The notes below the pieces were generated by a model. That model ran no database searches, was not told the DNA's origin, and saw only the letters and a program-made list of their open reading frames with translations. Positions 26,033-35,763 of a stretch of 64,000 nucleotides of DNA are shown one piece after another. Location: contig NZ_JAAILI010000008.1 of NCBI RefSeq assembly GCF_012650175.1, positions 496,001 through 560,000 of the forward strand. Direction: 5' to 3'. The DNA comes from Sphingomonas sp. S2M10. Lineage in GTDB: Bacteria > Pseudomonadota > Alphaproteobacteria > Sphingomonadales > Sphingomonadaceae. Position 1 is the first letter of the stretch; each line of letters opens with the position of its first letter. Position numbers and translations under genes: made by a program.

Positions 26033-27643
26033 TTAATCGGACAATATGCTCTTCGCCATCGCCTCGGCGACCTTGATACCGTCGATTGCGGCCGAGAGGA
26101 TGCCGCCGGCGTAGCCCGCGCCTTCCCCTGCCGGGAACAGCCGCGGCGTGTTGAGGCTCTGGAAATCAGCGCCGCGCGTGATGCGGATCGGCGAGGAAGT
26201 GCGTGTCTCCACGCCGGTCATCACCGCGTCGGGATGATCGTAGCGGGCGATCTGGCGGCCGAACACCGGCAGCGCCTCGCGGAACGCCTCGATCACGAAC
26301 TCGGGCAGGCAGGCGGCAAGGTCAGTGGGCGTGACGCCTGGCTTGTAGCTCGGCACCACCTGCCCGAGCGCGGTCGACGGGCGCCCGGCGAGCAGGTCGC
26401 CGACGAGCTGGCCCGGCGCGTTATAGTTGGAGCCGCCGGCAATGAACGCCGCATCCTCCCATTTGCGCTGCAGTTCGATCCCCGCCAGCGGACCGCCCGG
26501 ATAGTCACGCGCAGGGTCGATCGCCACGACCAGCCCGGAATTGGCGTTGAACTCGGCGCGCGAATATTGGCTCATGCCGTTGGTGACGACGCGGCCCTCC
26601 TCGGAGGTCGCCGCCACCACCCGCCCGCCCGGGCACATGCAGAAGCTGTAGACGGTGCGGCCATTGGCGCAGTGGTGCGACAGCGCATAGGAGGCCGCGC
26701 CGAGATCGGGATGCTTGGCGCAGTTGCCGAAGCGCGCTTGATCGATCCAGCCCTGCGGATGCTCGATCCGAACGCCGATCGAGAAGGGTTTGGCCTCGAT
26801 ATGCACGCCCATGCGGTGGAGCATCTCGAAGGTAGGCCGTGCGCTGTGGCCCACCGCCAGCACGACATGATCGGCCTCCAGGAAGCTGCCGTCGTGCAGG
26901 TGCAGCCCGCGCATGCTGCGCTCGCCGTCCAACTCGATCGCATCGACACGGGTCTGCCAGCGATATTCGCCGCCCAGTGCCTCGATGGTGCGGCGCATGC
27001 TCTCCACCATCGAGACGAGGCGGAAGGTGCCGATATGCGGATGCGCCTGCCACAGGATATCGTCGGGCGCGCCGGCTTTCACGAACTCCTCCAGCACCTT
27101 GCGGCCGAGGAAGCGCGGATCCTTGACCCGACAATAGAGCTTGCCGTCGGAGAAGGTCCCCGCCCCACCCTCGCCGAACTGGACGTTCGAGTCCGGGTTG
27201 AGCTCGGCGCGACGCCAAAGGCCCCAGGTGTCCTTGGTCCGCTCGCGCACGATCTTGCCGCGGTCGACGATGATCGGGCGGAAGCCCATCTGGGCGAGGA
27301 TCAGCCCGGCGAACAGCCCGCATGGGCCTGCGCCGATCACCACCGGGCGCAGGCCGGTCCAGCCTTCGGGCGCGTGGACCGGCGGGCGATAGGTCATGTC
27401 CGGCGTCGGCCGCACGTCCTTGTCGCCGGCGAGCCGCGCCAGCACCTCGGCTTCGTCCGTCAGCTCGACATCGACGGTGTAGACCAGCAGGATCGCATTG
27501 CGCCGCCGGGCATCGTTGCCGCGCTTGAACACGGTGAAGCTGCGCACCTCGACCGGCGCCACGCCCAGCCGCGCCGCGATCGCCGGGGCAAGCGCATCGG
27601 CGGGATGATCGAGGGGCAGGGAAAGTCCGGACAGGCGCAGCAT
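26033..27643 (-). CDS. FAD-dependent oxidoreductase, COG2509 type
   Basis: 536 residues. The N-terminal 85 residues form a small ferredoxin-like lead (MLRLSGLSLPLDHP, RSFTVFKRGNDARR), followed by the dinucleotide fold PVVIGAGPCGLFAGLILAQMG. Further motifs are VQFGEGGAGTFSDGKL, VLAVGHSARPTFEML, FCMCPGGRVV and FPAGEGAGYAGGILSAAIDGIKVAEAM. This is a conserved family of flavoproteins without a settled reaction. The start at 27643 matches the family opening; a longer frame from 27682 adds Pro-rich residues. It is followed upstream by ohrR on the same strand (89 bases). Confidence 0.85.
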   Translation of the reverse strand: MLRLSGLSLPLDHPADALAPAIAARLGVAPVEVRSFTVFKRGNDARRRNAILLVYTVDVELTDEAEVLARLAGDKDVRPTPDMTYRPPVHAPEGWTGLRPVVIGAGPCGLFAGLILAQMGFRPIIVDRGKIVRERTKDTWGLWRRAELNPDSNVQFGEGGAGTFSDGKLYCRVKDPRFLGRKVLEEFVKAGAPDDILWQAHPHIGTFRLVSMVESMRRTIEALGGEYRWQTRVDAIELDGERSMRGLHLHDGSFLEADHVVLAVGHSARPTFEMLHRMGVHIEAKPFSIGVRIEHPQGWIDQARFGNCAKHPDLGAASYALSHHCANGRTVYSFCMCPGGRVVAATSEEGRVVTNGMSQYSRAEFNANSGLVVAIDPARDYPGGPLAGIELQRKWEDAAFIAGGSNYNAPGQLVGDLLAGRPSTALGQVVPSYKPGVTPTDLAACLPEFVIEAFREALPVFGRQIARYDHPDAVMTGVETRTSSPIRITRGADFQSLNTPRLFPAGEGAGYAGGILSAAIDGIKVAEAMAKSILSD

Positions 27644-27732
27644 CGAAACGGGGGTTCCAGCAGATTTGGGGGGTGGTTGCACCCCTTAGCCGGATAGGGC
27701 CGCGCGGCAAACCGGGGATTGGTCCGTACGCC

Positions 27733-28164
27733 TTACCCCCGCGCCAGCGAGTCGCGCAGGGCCTGTGCCTCGCGGTTCAGCGCCGCCAGTCGTTCGAAGG
27801 TCAGGTCCGTCTTCGCCACCACCGCTTCACCCAGGCAGCCGCACTCCTCGCGAATCGATTGGCCTCTTGCGGTGAGGAACACCTGCACTTGCCGCTCGTC
27901 CTGCGGATTTCGGCGGCGCTCGACGAGCCCGGCCGTTTCCAGGCGCTTCACCAGCGGCGTGATCGTGCTCGATTCGAGCGCCAGCCGCTCAGCGACCGCG
28001 CCCACCGTGCGGCCATCCTGCTCCCACAGCGCGTGGAGCACCAGATATTGCGGATAGGTGATGCCCAGCCGATCGAGGATGGGCTTGTAGACGCGCGTGA
28101 TCGCCATGCTCGCGCTGTAGAGCGAAAAGCAGAGCTGGCCGTCGAGCGGAAGCGGGGCGGGCAT
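27733..28164 (-). CDS. ohrR: MarR-family organic peroxide sensor OhrR
   Basis: 143 residues with a MarR winged helix (VGAVAERLALESSTITPLVKRLETAGLVERRRNPQDERQ). Close to the N-terminus is QLCFSLYSAS, the reactive Cys (C12) and following Tyr of OhrR. Oxidation of this Cys by organic hydroperoxides releases the repressor from DNA. It is divergent from ohr, with two identical palindromes in between, the standard arrangement for autoregulation and control of ohr. Confidence 0.93.
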   Translation of the reverse strand: MPAPLPLDGQLCFSLYSASMAITRVYKPILDRLGITYPQYLVLHALWEQDGRTVGAVAERLALESSTITPLVKRLETAGLVERRRNPQDERQVQVFLTARGQSIREECGCLGEAVVAKTDLTFERLAALNREAQALRDSLARG

Positions 28165-28204
28165 GGCTATGAACTCCTTCCCGCCAACCGCGGGATAAAA
28201 CGTA

Positions 28205-28268
28205 TATCGCGATAACGAATCCTCTGGACAAGGGGTGCAACCGCCTCTATCTAATATTTATCGCGATA
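28205..28268. promoter_or_regulatory. Paired OhrR operators between ohrR and ohr
   Basis: The palindrome TATCGCGATA occurs twice in the 135-base gap, at 28205-28214 and 28259-28268, centred 54 bases apart. One lies close to ohrR, the other 31 bases before ohr. Two copies of a 10-base perfect palindrome between a repressor and its usual target strongly suggest the operators. The assignment to OhrR is by context. Confidence 0.75.
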
Positions 28269-28299
28269 TCTTTTACCGCAGCATTAAAGGAGACGCACC

Positions 28300-28725
28300 A
28301 TGTCGGTCGATGTGAAATACACCACCAAGGCAATCGCAACCGGCGGCCGCGACGGCAGCGCGCGTTCCGAGGACGGCGTGCTCGACGTAAAGCTGTCGAC
28401 CCCGAAGGAGCTGGGCGGCGCCGGCGGCGAGGGCACCAACCCGGAACAGCTGTTCGCGGCGGGCTATTCGGCCTGCTTCATCGGCGCGCTCAAGGCAGTC
28501 GGCGCAGGCATGAAGATCAAGGTTCCGGCCGACGTGACGGTCACTGCGACCGTAGGCATCGGCCCGCGTTCGGAAGGCGGCTTCGGCATCACCGCCGATC
28601 TGCTGGTCAGCCTGCCGGGCCTGGACCGCGAAGAGGCCCAGAAGCTTGTCGACGCCGCACACCAGGTCTGCCCGTATTCGAACGCTACACGCGGCAACGT
28701 GGATGTCGGCCTGACACTGGCCTGA
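28300..28725 (+). CDS. ohr: Organic hydroperoxide resistance protein Ohr
   Basis: 141 residues of the OsmC/Ohr family. The two redox Cys are in GYSACF (C59) and VCPYSN (C124), the thiol pair that reduces organic and lipid hydroperoxides to alcohols. [14 protein letters not shown] and the C-terminal [11 protein letters not shown] match Ohr rather than OsmC. AAAGGAG precedes the ATG. It is expected to be induced by organic peroxides through the divergent OhrR. Confidence 0.96.
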   Translation: MSVDVKYTTKAIATGGRDGSARSEDGVLDVKLSTPKELGGAGGEGTNPEQLFAAGYSACFIGALKAVGAGMKIKVPADVTVTATVGIGPRSEGGFGITADLLVSLPGLDREEAQKLVDAAHQVCPYSNATRGNVDVGLTLA

Positions 28726-28734
28726 AGGCGTAGC

Positions 28735-28758
28735 GCCCTCTCCCCCGGGGGAGAGGGC
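28735..28758. terminator. Perfect 12+12 palindrome between ohr and the FlgC-like gene
   Basis: GCCCTCTCCCCC followed directly by its reverse complement (28735-28746 and 28747-28758) lies between convergent stop codons at 28725 and 28767. It should form a strong hairpin on both strands and act as a shared transcription end, although no T-run follows. Confidence 0.6.
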
Positions 28759-28766
28759 TGCACGTC

Positions 28767-29183
28767 CTAGACGCGCATATCCAGCAGCGAACCCATCATC
28801 TGGTCCTCGGTCTTGATCACCGAGAGGTTGGTGCGAAAGGAGAACAGCGCCTTGCGCTGTTCGACATCCTCGCTCGCGAAATCCACGTCGGGCGCCTCGA
28901 TGTTACCATCTTCATCGGCATCCCGCGATTCCGGGTCGTAACGGGGTGCCGTGCCCGGTACTGCAGGCACCGGCTTTGCATTGACGCCGCCGCCGGCAGC
29001 CGCCGCCTGATACAGCGCGATGGGCTGATAGGCATGGTTGACTGTCTTGCCGATCGCGTTGGCAGCAGTCACCGCCTTGGCGGTCTCGCCGGTGGTGTTG
29101 GCGTTGGCGACGTTCTGCGCGCTGACATTGATCCGCGCGACGCTGGCCTGAACCCCGGTAAGGGCGATGTTGGTGGCGATCAT
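28767..29183 (-). CDS. Orphan flagellar rod FlgC-like protein
   Basis: 138 residues, the length of FlgC. The N-terminus ALTGVQASVARINVSAQNVANANTTG is the rod/hook motif shared by FlgB, FlgC and FlgG, and the C-terminus VDFASEDVEQRKALFSFRTNLSVIKTEDQMMGSLLDM is the flagellar basal-body rod C-terminal domain. The middle is unusually acidic (DPESRDADEDGN). No other flagellar gene is in the window. It may be a stand-alone member of the family with a changed role, or a distant copy of flgC. Confidence 0.75.
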   Translation of the reverse strand: MIATNIALTGVQASVARINVSAQNVANANTTGETAKAVTAANAIGKTVNHAYQPIALYQAAAAGGGVNAKPVPAVPGTAPRYDPESRDADEDGNIEAPDVDFASEDVEQRKALFSFRTNLSVIKTEDQMMGSLLDMRV

Positions 29184-29243
29184 GGCGCTGCTCCGATGCG
29201 GCAGTGTCGCAGCGGCGTGTAAACGAGCGGTTGCCGAACATGC

Positions 29244-29627
29244 TTACTCATCCGCACACCGGAAAAGGCCGCGCCCGCCCGGACGGCAGACGCGGCCCGG
29301 AATGGCGCGCGCGACATAGGCCGCGACTACGCCGCCGCCGGTGGAATGGCCGATATGCACCGCATTCCGCAGGTCTAGCGCCTCGGCCAGTTCCAGCATG
29401 TCGGCGGCATAGGTCGCCATGTCGTTGCCGGTGCCGGTCTGGGTCGAGCGGCCATGGCCGCGGCGATCTTGCGCGACCACGCGGTAGCCCTTCCCCGCGA
29501 AAGACAGCATCTGCGCGTCCCAATCGTCCGCGCTCAGCGGCCAACCATGGTGAAACACGATCGGCTGGGCAGTTCGGGGACCCCAGTCCTTGTAGAAGAT
29601 CCTCGCGCCGTCCTTGACAGTGATCAT
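29244..29627 (-). pseudogene. Truncated alpha/beta hydrolase (non-heme haloperoxidase type)
   Basis: The N-terminal 100 or so residues are a normal alpha/beta hydrolase of the haloperoxidase type: ITVKDGARIFYKDWGP, IVFHHGWPLSADDWDAQ, VVAQDRRGHGRS and the nucleophile elbow IGHSTGGG. After VAAYVARAIPGR the sequence turns to Arg/Gly-rich text and stops at 29244, about 128 residues in total against a family norm near 275. The half with the catalytic Asp and His is missing and is not found downstream, so the gene has lost its 3' half by deletion. It is inactive if translated. Confidence 0.75.
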
Positions 29628-29744
29628 CGCCCCGCCCGCCGCAGGACCCAAGGATCTGCGATGGACGTGAGATGCTTCAGCATCACTATGTCAGAAAAAA
29701 ATGCCTTCGGATTGATCGCACTGGCTGCGCGATCCGGGGGGAAA

Positions 29745-29820
29745 TGGTGGAGCCGAGGGGGATCGAACCCCTGACCTTCGCAATGCCATTGCGACGCTCT
29801 CCCAGCTGAGCTACGGCCCC
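29745..29820 (-). tRNA. tRNA-Ala (anticodon GGC)
   Basis: Read on the minus strand, the 76-nt gene has a 7-bp acceptor stem (GGGGCCG/CGGCTCC with one G-T), a D-arm GCTC/GAGC, an anticodon arm TCGCA/TGCGA with loop ATGGCAT giving anticodon GGC, a T-arm with TTCGATC, and an encoded CCA end. All parts fit alanine tRNA. Confidence 0.95.
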
Positions 29821-29903
29821 ATTCCCCGGGAAGGCGGCCCCTCTATAAGGGCCTTGCGGGGTTGGCAAGCGCCTTTTTCGCGCTTGCCAAAATTTTTTGG
29901 AGC

Positions 29904-30230
29904 TTACTGTTCGTCGTCGTCGCTGACGGTCTCGACACCCAGGTCGTCGTCGCCGCCCAGATCGACGTCGTCGTCCGGCGAGGGCTCCTCGTCGTCTGCG
30001 CCGATGTCCAGATCGTCATCGCCCACCAGATCCGAATCCTCGGCCTCGGGCTTGTCGGCATTGGCCTTCACTGCCTCGAACGGCAGCGGCTGCTTCGACT
30101 TCAGGATGGGCTCGGGCTCCCAGGCGAAACCGCAGTTGATGCAGGTGACCGGTTCGTCCTTGGTCAGATCATAGAAGCGCGTACCGCACTTCGGGCAGCT
30201 GCGCTTGGTGCCCCATTCCGGCTTCACCAT
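29904..30230 (-). CDS. TIGR02300 family protein (FYDLN acid domain)
   Basis: 108 residues. The first 45 residues hold two CxxC pairs (RSCPKCGTRFYDL and VTCINCGFAW), a probable zinc ribbon with the FYDLN motif that names the family. The rest is a very acidic tail (DSDLVGDDDLDIGADDEEPSPDDDVDLGGDDD). The family is restricted to alphaproteobacteria and its role is unknown. The start at 30230 (MVKPEWGTK) is where family members begin; it is divergent from aroA. tRNA-Ala lies 83 bases downstream on the same strand. Confidence 0.88.
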   Translation of the reverse strand: MVKPEWGTKRSCPKCGTRFYDLTKDEPVTCINCGFAWEPEPILKSKQPLPFEAVKANADKPEAEDSDLVGDDDLDIGADDEEPSPDDDVDLGGDDDLGVETVSDDDEQ

Positions 30231-30334
30231 GTGTTGCCTCTTCGCCTTTCGCTGTGTTCGGAGATTTCGGGATGCGATCCCGGAAAGTGGGGCGCGCCTT
30301 GCCATGCCGCAAGCCGCCTGTCAAAGCCGCGCCC

Positions 30335-31663
30335 ATGTCGAACACCGATCCCCGCCCTCTCACCCTCGCCGCCCGTGGTCCGCTGCGCGGCACCGTCACC
30401 GTTCCCGGCGACAAGTCGATCAGCCACCGCGCGATCATGTTTTCCGCGCTCGCCGTCGGCGAAAGCCGGATCGAGGGCCTGCTGGAAGGCGAGGACGTGC
30501 TCGCCACCGCCGCGGCGATGCGGGCGATGGGCGCGCAGGTGGAGCGCGGCGACGACGACATCTGGCGCGTCCACGGCGTCGGCGTCGGCGGGCTGCAGCA
30601 GCCGGCCCAGGCGCTCGACATGGGTAATAGCGGCACCTCCACCCGCCTGCTGATGGGTCTGGTCGCCAGCCATGGCATCACTGCGACCTTCACCGGCGAT
30701 GCGTCGCTTTCGGGCCGCCCGATGGGCCGCGTGATCGAGCCACTCTCGCAGATGGGTGCCGAGATAACCGCCAGCCCCGGCGGCCGCCTGCCGCTGATGC
30801 TGCGGGGCATGTGCCCGGCGGTGCCGATCGAATATACGCTGCCCGTCGCCTCGGCGCAGGTGAAGTCGGCGGTCCTGCTCGCCGGGCTCAACACGCCGGG
30901 CATCACCCGCGTGATCGAGCCCGTCCCCACCCGCGACCATAGCGAGCGGATGCTGCGCGGCTTCGGCGCCGAGCTGACCGTCGAGGACGGGCCTGACGGC
31001 AAGATCATCAGCATCACCGGCGAGGCCGAGCTCAAGCCCCAGCACATCGTCGTGCCGGGCGATCCTTCGTCGGCCGGTTTCTGGATGGTCGCGGCCTCGA
31101 TCGTGCCGGGCTCGGACATCACCATCGCCAATGTCTGCATGAACCCGACGCGCACCGGCCTGATCACTGCGCTGCGCCTGATGGGCGCCGACATCGCCGA
31201 GACCAATGCCCGCACTGTCGGCGGCGAGCCGGTCGCCGATCTCGTCGTCCGCCACGCGCCGCTCAAGGCAATCGAGGTGCCCGCCGATCTCGCCCCGAGC
31301 ATGATCGACGAATATCCGGTGCTGTTCGTAGCCGCGGCGCTGGCCGAGGGTCGCACCGTCGCCCGCGGCGCGCACGAGCTGCGCGTCAAGGAGTCGGATC
31401 GCATTGCCGCCATGCGCGCGGCGCTCGAAGCCTGCGGCGTGGTGACCGAAGAGTATGAGGACGGTCTCGCCATCCAGGGCTCGGGAGGTGCGCCGCTCGC
31501 CGGCGGCGGCACGGTCGCGACATTGCTCGATCATCGCATTGCGATGAGCATGACCGTCGCCGCGCTCGCTGCCACACAACCGATCGCGATCGACGACGTC
31601 GCGCCGGTGGCGACCAGCTATCCGAATTTCTTCGCGACGCTGGACGCACTGACCGCCGAATGA
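30335..31663 (+). CDS. aroA: 3-Phosphoshikimate 1-carboxyvinyltransferase (EPSP synthase), class II
   Basis: 442 residues. The shikimate pathway enzyme joins PEP to shikimate 3-phosphate. The N-terminal VPGDKSISHRAIMFSALAVGESRIEGLLEGEDV and ASAQVKSAVLLAGLNTPG, HIVVPGDPSSAGFWMVAASI and RVKESDRI are the class II (CP4-like) form. In the loop that decides glyphosate binding it reads MGNSGTSTRL, with Gly at position 100 where the CP4 enzyme has Ala. The ATG at 30335 starts the first gene of a conserved aroA-cmk-rpsA-ihfB cluster. Confidence 0.95.
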   Translation: MSNTDPRPLTLAARGPLRGTVTVPGDKSISHRAIMFSALAVGESRIEGLLEGEDVLATAAAMRAMGAQVERGDDDIWRVHGVGVGGLQQPAQALDMGNSGTSTRLLMGLVASHGITATFTGDASLSGRPMGRVIEPLSQMGAEITASPGGRLPLMLRGMCPAVPIEYTLPVASAQVKSAVLLAGLNTPGITRVIEPVPTRDHSERMLRGFGAELTVEDGPDGKIISITGEAELKPQHIVVPGDPSSAGFWMVAASIVPGSDITIANVCMNPTRTGLITALRLMGADIAETNARTVGGEPVADLVVRHAPLKAIEVPADLAPSMIDEYPVLFVAAALAEGRTVARGAHELRVKESDRIAAMRAALEACGVVTEEYEDGLAIQGSGGAPLAGGGTVATLLDHRIAMSMTVAALAATQPIAIDDVAPVATSYPNFFATLDALTAE

Positions 31664-31721
31664 TCGCGCGATTTCGCGGCAAAGCGCTTGACCTTGCTCG
31701 CGATGCTGGCGAGTGGACCGC

Positions 31722-32348
31722 ATGATTATCGCAGTCGACGGCCCGGCAGCTTCGGGCAAGGGCACCATCGCGCGCGCCCTCGCTCGCCAGTACAACTTGC
31801 CGCATCTTGATACCGGCCTGCTCTATCGTGCAGTCGCCGCGACGGTACTGCGCGAAGGCCTGGACCCGGCGAAGGAAGCAGACGCCGTCGCGGCCTGCGG
31901 GTTCGACGATTCGCTGCTCGCCGATTCGTTTCTGCGCACCGACGATGTCGGCCAGGTGGCGTCGATCGTCTCGGCACATCCGCTGGTGCGCGCCGCGCTG
32001 CTGGCGCGGCAGAAGCGTTTCGCCCAGCAGCCCGGCGGGGCGCTGCTCGACGGGCGCGACATCGGCACGGTGATCGCGCCCGACGCCGAAGTGAAGCTGT
32101 TCGTCAAGGCGACCCCGATGATCCGTGCCCAACGCCGGCATCTGGAATTGCGCAAGAACGGCATCAACGTCAGCCTCGACAAGGTGCTCGCCGACATCCG
32201 CGCCCGCGACGAGCGCGACTCCAAGCGCAGCGAGGCGCCGCTGGTGCAGGCGGTGGACGCGGTGACGCTGGACACCAGCTTCCTGTCGATCGACGCGGCG
32301 GTGCAGCGGGCGATCGAGATCGTCGAGAAGAAGCGGGCGGCAGGGTGA
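31722..32348 (+). CDS. cmk: Cytidylate kinase
   Basis: 208 residues. [21 protein letters not shown] contains the P-loop GPAASGKGT typical of CMP kinases. [14 protein letters not shown] and [21 protein letters not shown] bind the nucleotide and substrate; RAQRRHLEL is the lid. It phosphorylates CMP and dCMP. A GTG three codons upstream is an alternative start. It lies 58 bases after aroA. In many proteobacteria cmk is followed by rpsA, as here. Confidence 0.95.
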   Translation: MIIAVDGPAASGKGTIARALARQYNLPHLDTGLLYRAVAATVLREGLDPAKEADAVAACGFDDSLLADSFLRTDDVGQVASIVSAHPLVRAALLARQKRFAQQPGGALLDGRDIGTVIAPDAEVKLFVKATPMIRAQRRHLELRKNGINVSLDKVLADIRARDERDSKRSEAPLVQAVDAVTLDTSFLSIDAAVQRAIEIVEKKRAAG

Positions 32349-32354
32349 CCTAAT

Positions 32355-32465
32355 CTAAGCCACTCCCCTTCAGGGGAGGGGTTGGGGTGGGGCAGTGTCT
32401 CACCGAGACCGACAGATGTTCTGGAATCCCTCCACCCCAACCCCTCCTCCAAGGAGGAGGGGCTA
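32355..32465. repeat. Family-A mirrored repeat after cmk
   Basis: Arms at about 32355-32393 and 32427-32465 are inverted copies of the design at 17022 and in putA: a short GGGG/CCCC palindrome plus GGTTGGGGTGGGGC. About 33 unique bases separate the arms. It starts six bases after the cmk stop codon. Confidence 0.85.
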
Positions 32466-32835
32466 AGTAAAGCAGTCGGCCGCGATCCCGCACCTGACCA
32501 GCCCCGCGCCTGGCGGCGCGGCCCCTCCACAATTGGCTGCGCCAATGGTCCCCCTCCCCGTGCCGGGGAGGAGTTTCAGGCCCCGAAAACCTTGCGTTTC
32601 CACCCCATCCGGAGTAAGCCGCGCGCATCCTGCGGGCGGGTGCTCGTGGGGGATGGCGCTGGAAGCCTTCTTCCATGCGCCCTTTTCGCGTATCGACGCG
32701 ACTTGCTCGTCCTCCACTGGAACCCGTGCGAAGGATGTCGCGACCGGCATTCGGCCGCCGCGGCATTTCTGGCCCACAAGACCGCCGGATCCAACCGGTT
32801 GGCCGGAAAAAACGAACGTTAGGAACCACTTTTCT
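32466..32835 (+). other. Long leader and palindromes upstream of rpsA
   Basis: 370 bases with no convincing gene. The first 110 hold short palindromes: ATTGGC/GCCAAT at 32532-32546 and CCTCCCCG/CGGGGAGG near 32553-32571, related to the cluster at 20808. The remaining 250 bases up to the rpsA start probably hold its promoter and 5' leader. Such leaders often carry S1 autoregulation, but I see no defined structure. AGGAACC at 32821-32827 is the ribosome-binding site. Confidence 0.5.
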
Positions 32836-34548
<1,713 letters not shown>

Positions 34549-34562
34549 TCTTGCGACCTGAA

Positions 34563-34608
34563 GAGGGGCCCGGGCACTGCGAAAGCGGTTTCCGGGCCCT
34601 TCTTTTTT
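34563..34608 (+). terminator. Rho-independent terminator after rpsA
   Basis: An 11-bp stem (34563-34573 with 34592-34602, including one G-T) and six T at 34603-34608, starting 14 bases after the rpsA stop. The loop region contains its own GC-rich pairs (CTGCGAAAGCGG). Confidence 0.88.
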
Positions 34609-34621
34609 GATTTTAGGACAC

Positions 34622-34646
34622 CATCAACCACATCTTCTGGTTGATG
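34622..34646 (+). promoter_or_regulatory. Stem-loop in the ihfB upstream region
   Basis: CATCAACC (34622-34629) pairs with GGTTGATG (34639-34646) around a 9-base loop, 87 bases before ihfB. It sits between the rpsA terminator and ihfB. It could be a promoter-proximal operator or a leader hairpin; the sequence does not decide. Confidence 0.4.
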
Positions 34647-34732
34647 CAGATTGGAAAAAAGCGCTAGAGTTTCCTTGGGGATAGCCGTTTCGCGGCCATT
34701 GGGGGGCGCGTTTCGCCAAGGGAGGGGCCCGG

Positions 34733-35011
34733 ATGATCCGGTCTGAGTTGGTTCAATTGCTGGTACAGGAAAATCCCGGTCTCTCGATCCGGGAAGTCGA
34801 AAAGATCGTCTCGATCTTCTTCGACGAGATTGTCGGCCGGCTGAGTGAAGATGGTCGCGTGGAGTTGCGCGGCTTCGGGGCATTCTCGACCCGCGCGCGC
34901 GATGCCCGCGTCGGTCGTAATCCGCGGACCGGCGAGTCCGTCGAAGTGGACGCCAAGCGCGTCCCCTATTTCAAGCCGGGGAAGGAGATGCGCATCCGCC
35001 TCAACATGTGA
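34733..35011 (+). CDS. ihfB: Integration host factor subunit beta
   Basis: 92 residues of the HU/IHF family. [25 protein letters not shown] includes the beta-arm with the DNA-intercalating Pro in [18 protein letters not shown] closes the fold. Starting [18 protein letters not shown] is typical of IHF-beta. It bends DNA and shapes transcription and recombination with IHF-alpha (not in the window). Its place after rpsA is conserved across proteobacteria. Confidence 0.95.
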   Translation: MIRSELVQLLVQENPGLSIREVEKIVSIFFDEIVGRLSEDGRVELRGFGAFSTRARDARVGRNPRTGESVEVDAKRVPYFKPGKEMRIRLNM

Positions 35012-35058
35012 TGCGCGCTTGACACGCGGCGTGCGGCAGCGTCTTGGCTGCCGCCCTC

Positions 35059-35145
35059 GCGGACGTGGCGGAACCGGTAGACGCCGGAGACTTAAAATCT
35101 TCTGCCCCTCGGGGCGTGCGGGTTCGAGTCCCGCCGTCCGCACCA
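35059..35145 (+). tRNA. tRNA-Leu (anticodon TAA)
   Basis: An 87-nt class II tRNA. The acceptor stem is GCGGACG/CGTCCGC, the anticodon loop CTTAAAA gives anticodon TAA, and a long variable arm (TGCCCCTCGGGGCG) is present as expected for Leu. The T-arm has GGGTTCGAGTCCC and the CCA end is encoded. Confidence 0.95.
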
Positions 35146-35158
35146 TGCCTGTCGGTGG

Positions 35159-35662
35159 TCACCAGTTCTCGGCGACCGCGCGCCCTTCTCGCCACTCGGC
35201 GAGCCGGCGCGCGGTCCCGCTGGTGATCTCGAACGGGAGCGCATCCAGATCGAAGGCATGCGCCTCGACGATTTCCAACGACGGTCGGAAAACGAAGGTG
35301 ACCTGCTCGACCAGCACGAGCGTCACGGTGTCGCGGCGAAAATTGGGCCGATGCTGCAGCGTACCCAATATGCGGATCACCCCGTGCGATACCATGCCGG
35401 CCTCTTCGCGCAGCTCGCGTAACGCCGCTTCCTCGGCACTTTCGCCACGCTCATGGCCGCCACCGGGTAGATGCCAGCCCTTGATGTAGCTGTGCCGAAC
35501 GAGCACCACCTGCCCCTGCGGCGTGATCGCGATGGCGCGGACTCCGCGCGTCTGCGGGCGCGTGACGAACCAGCCGATACTTCGCACCAGCATATAGCCG
35601 CGCAAGGCGCCGGCGATCGCGGCGGCGGCAACGGGATGCGAGCGGAAACGGGATAGCGTCAT
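35159..35662 (-). CDS. Nudix hydrolase
   Basis: 167 residues. The Nudix box is GGGHERGESAEEAALRELREEAGM, with REL.EEAG metal ligands intact. The preceding YIKGWHLPGG is the common strand leading into it. Nudix enzymes hydrolyse nucleoside diphosphates linked to other groups; the substrate is open. An N-terminal hydrophobic stretch (AAAAIAGALRGYMLVRSIGWFV) might lie at the membrane. It is convergent with tRNA-Leu. Confidence 0.9.
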   Translation of the reverse strand: MTLSRFRSHPVAAAAIAGALRGYMLVRSIGWFVTRPQTRGVRAIAITPQGQVVLVRHSYIKGWHLPGGGHERGESAEEAALRELREEAGMVSHGVIRILGTLQHRPNFRRDTVTLVLVEQVTFVFRPSLEIVEAHAFDLDALPFEITSGTARRLAEWREGRAVAENW

Positions 35663-35763
35663 CCCGCCTTAGTAGGCGCGGCCGCACGCGCGCGGAAGCC
35701 TCCGGGCTTGGCAGCACGTGCCCGCTCCCATAGAGCTTGCGCTCCGCCGACTGGGACCCGCCG

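Noticed and set aside
26015..27697. 560-codon open frame on the plus strand opposite the FAD oxidoreductase
   Set aside because: Composition rich in His, Gln and Arg with no domain; the opposite strand encodes a complete flavoprotein.
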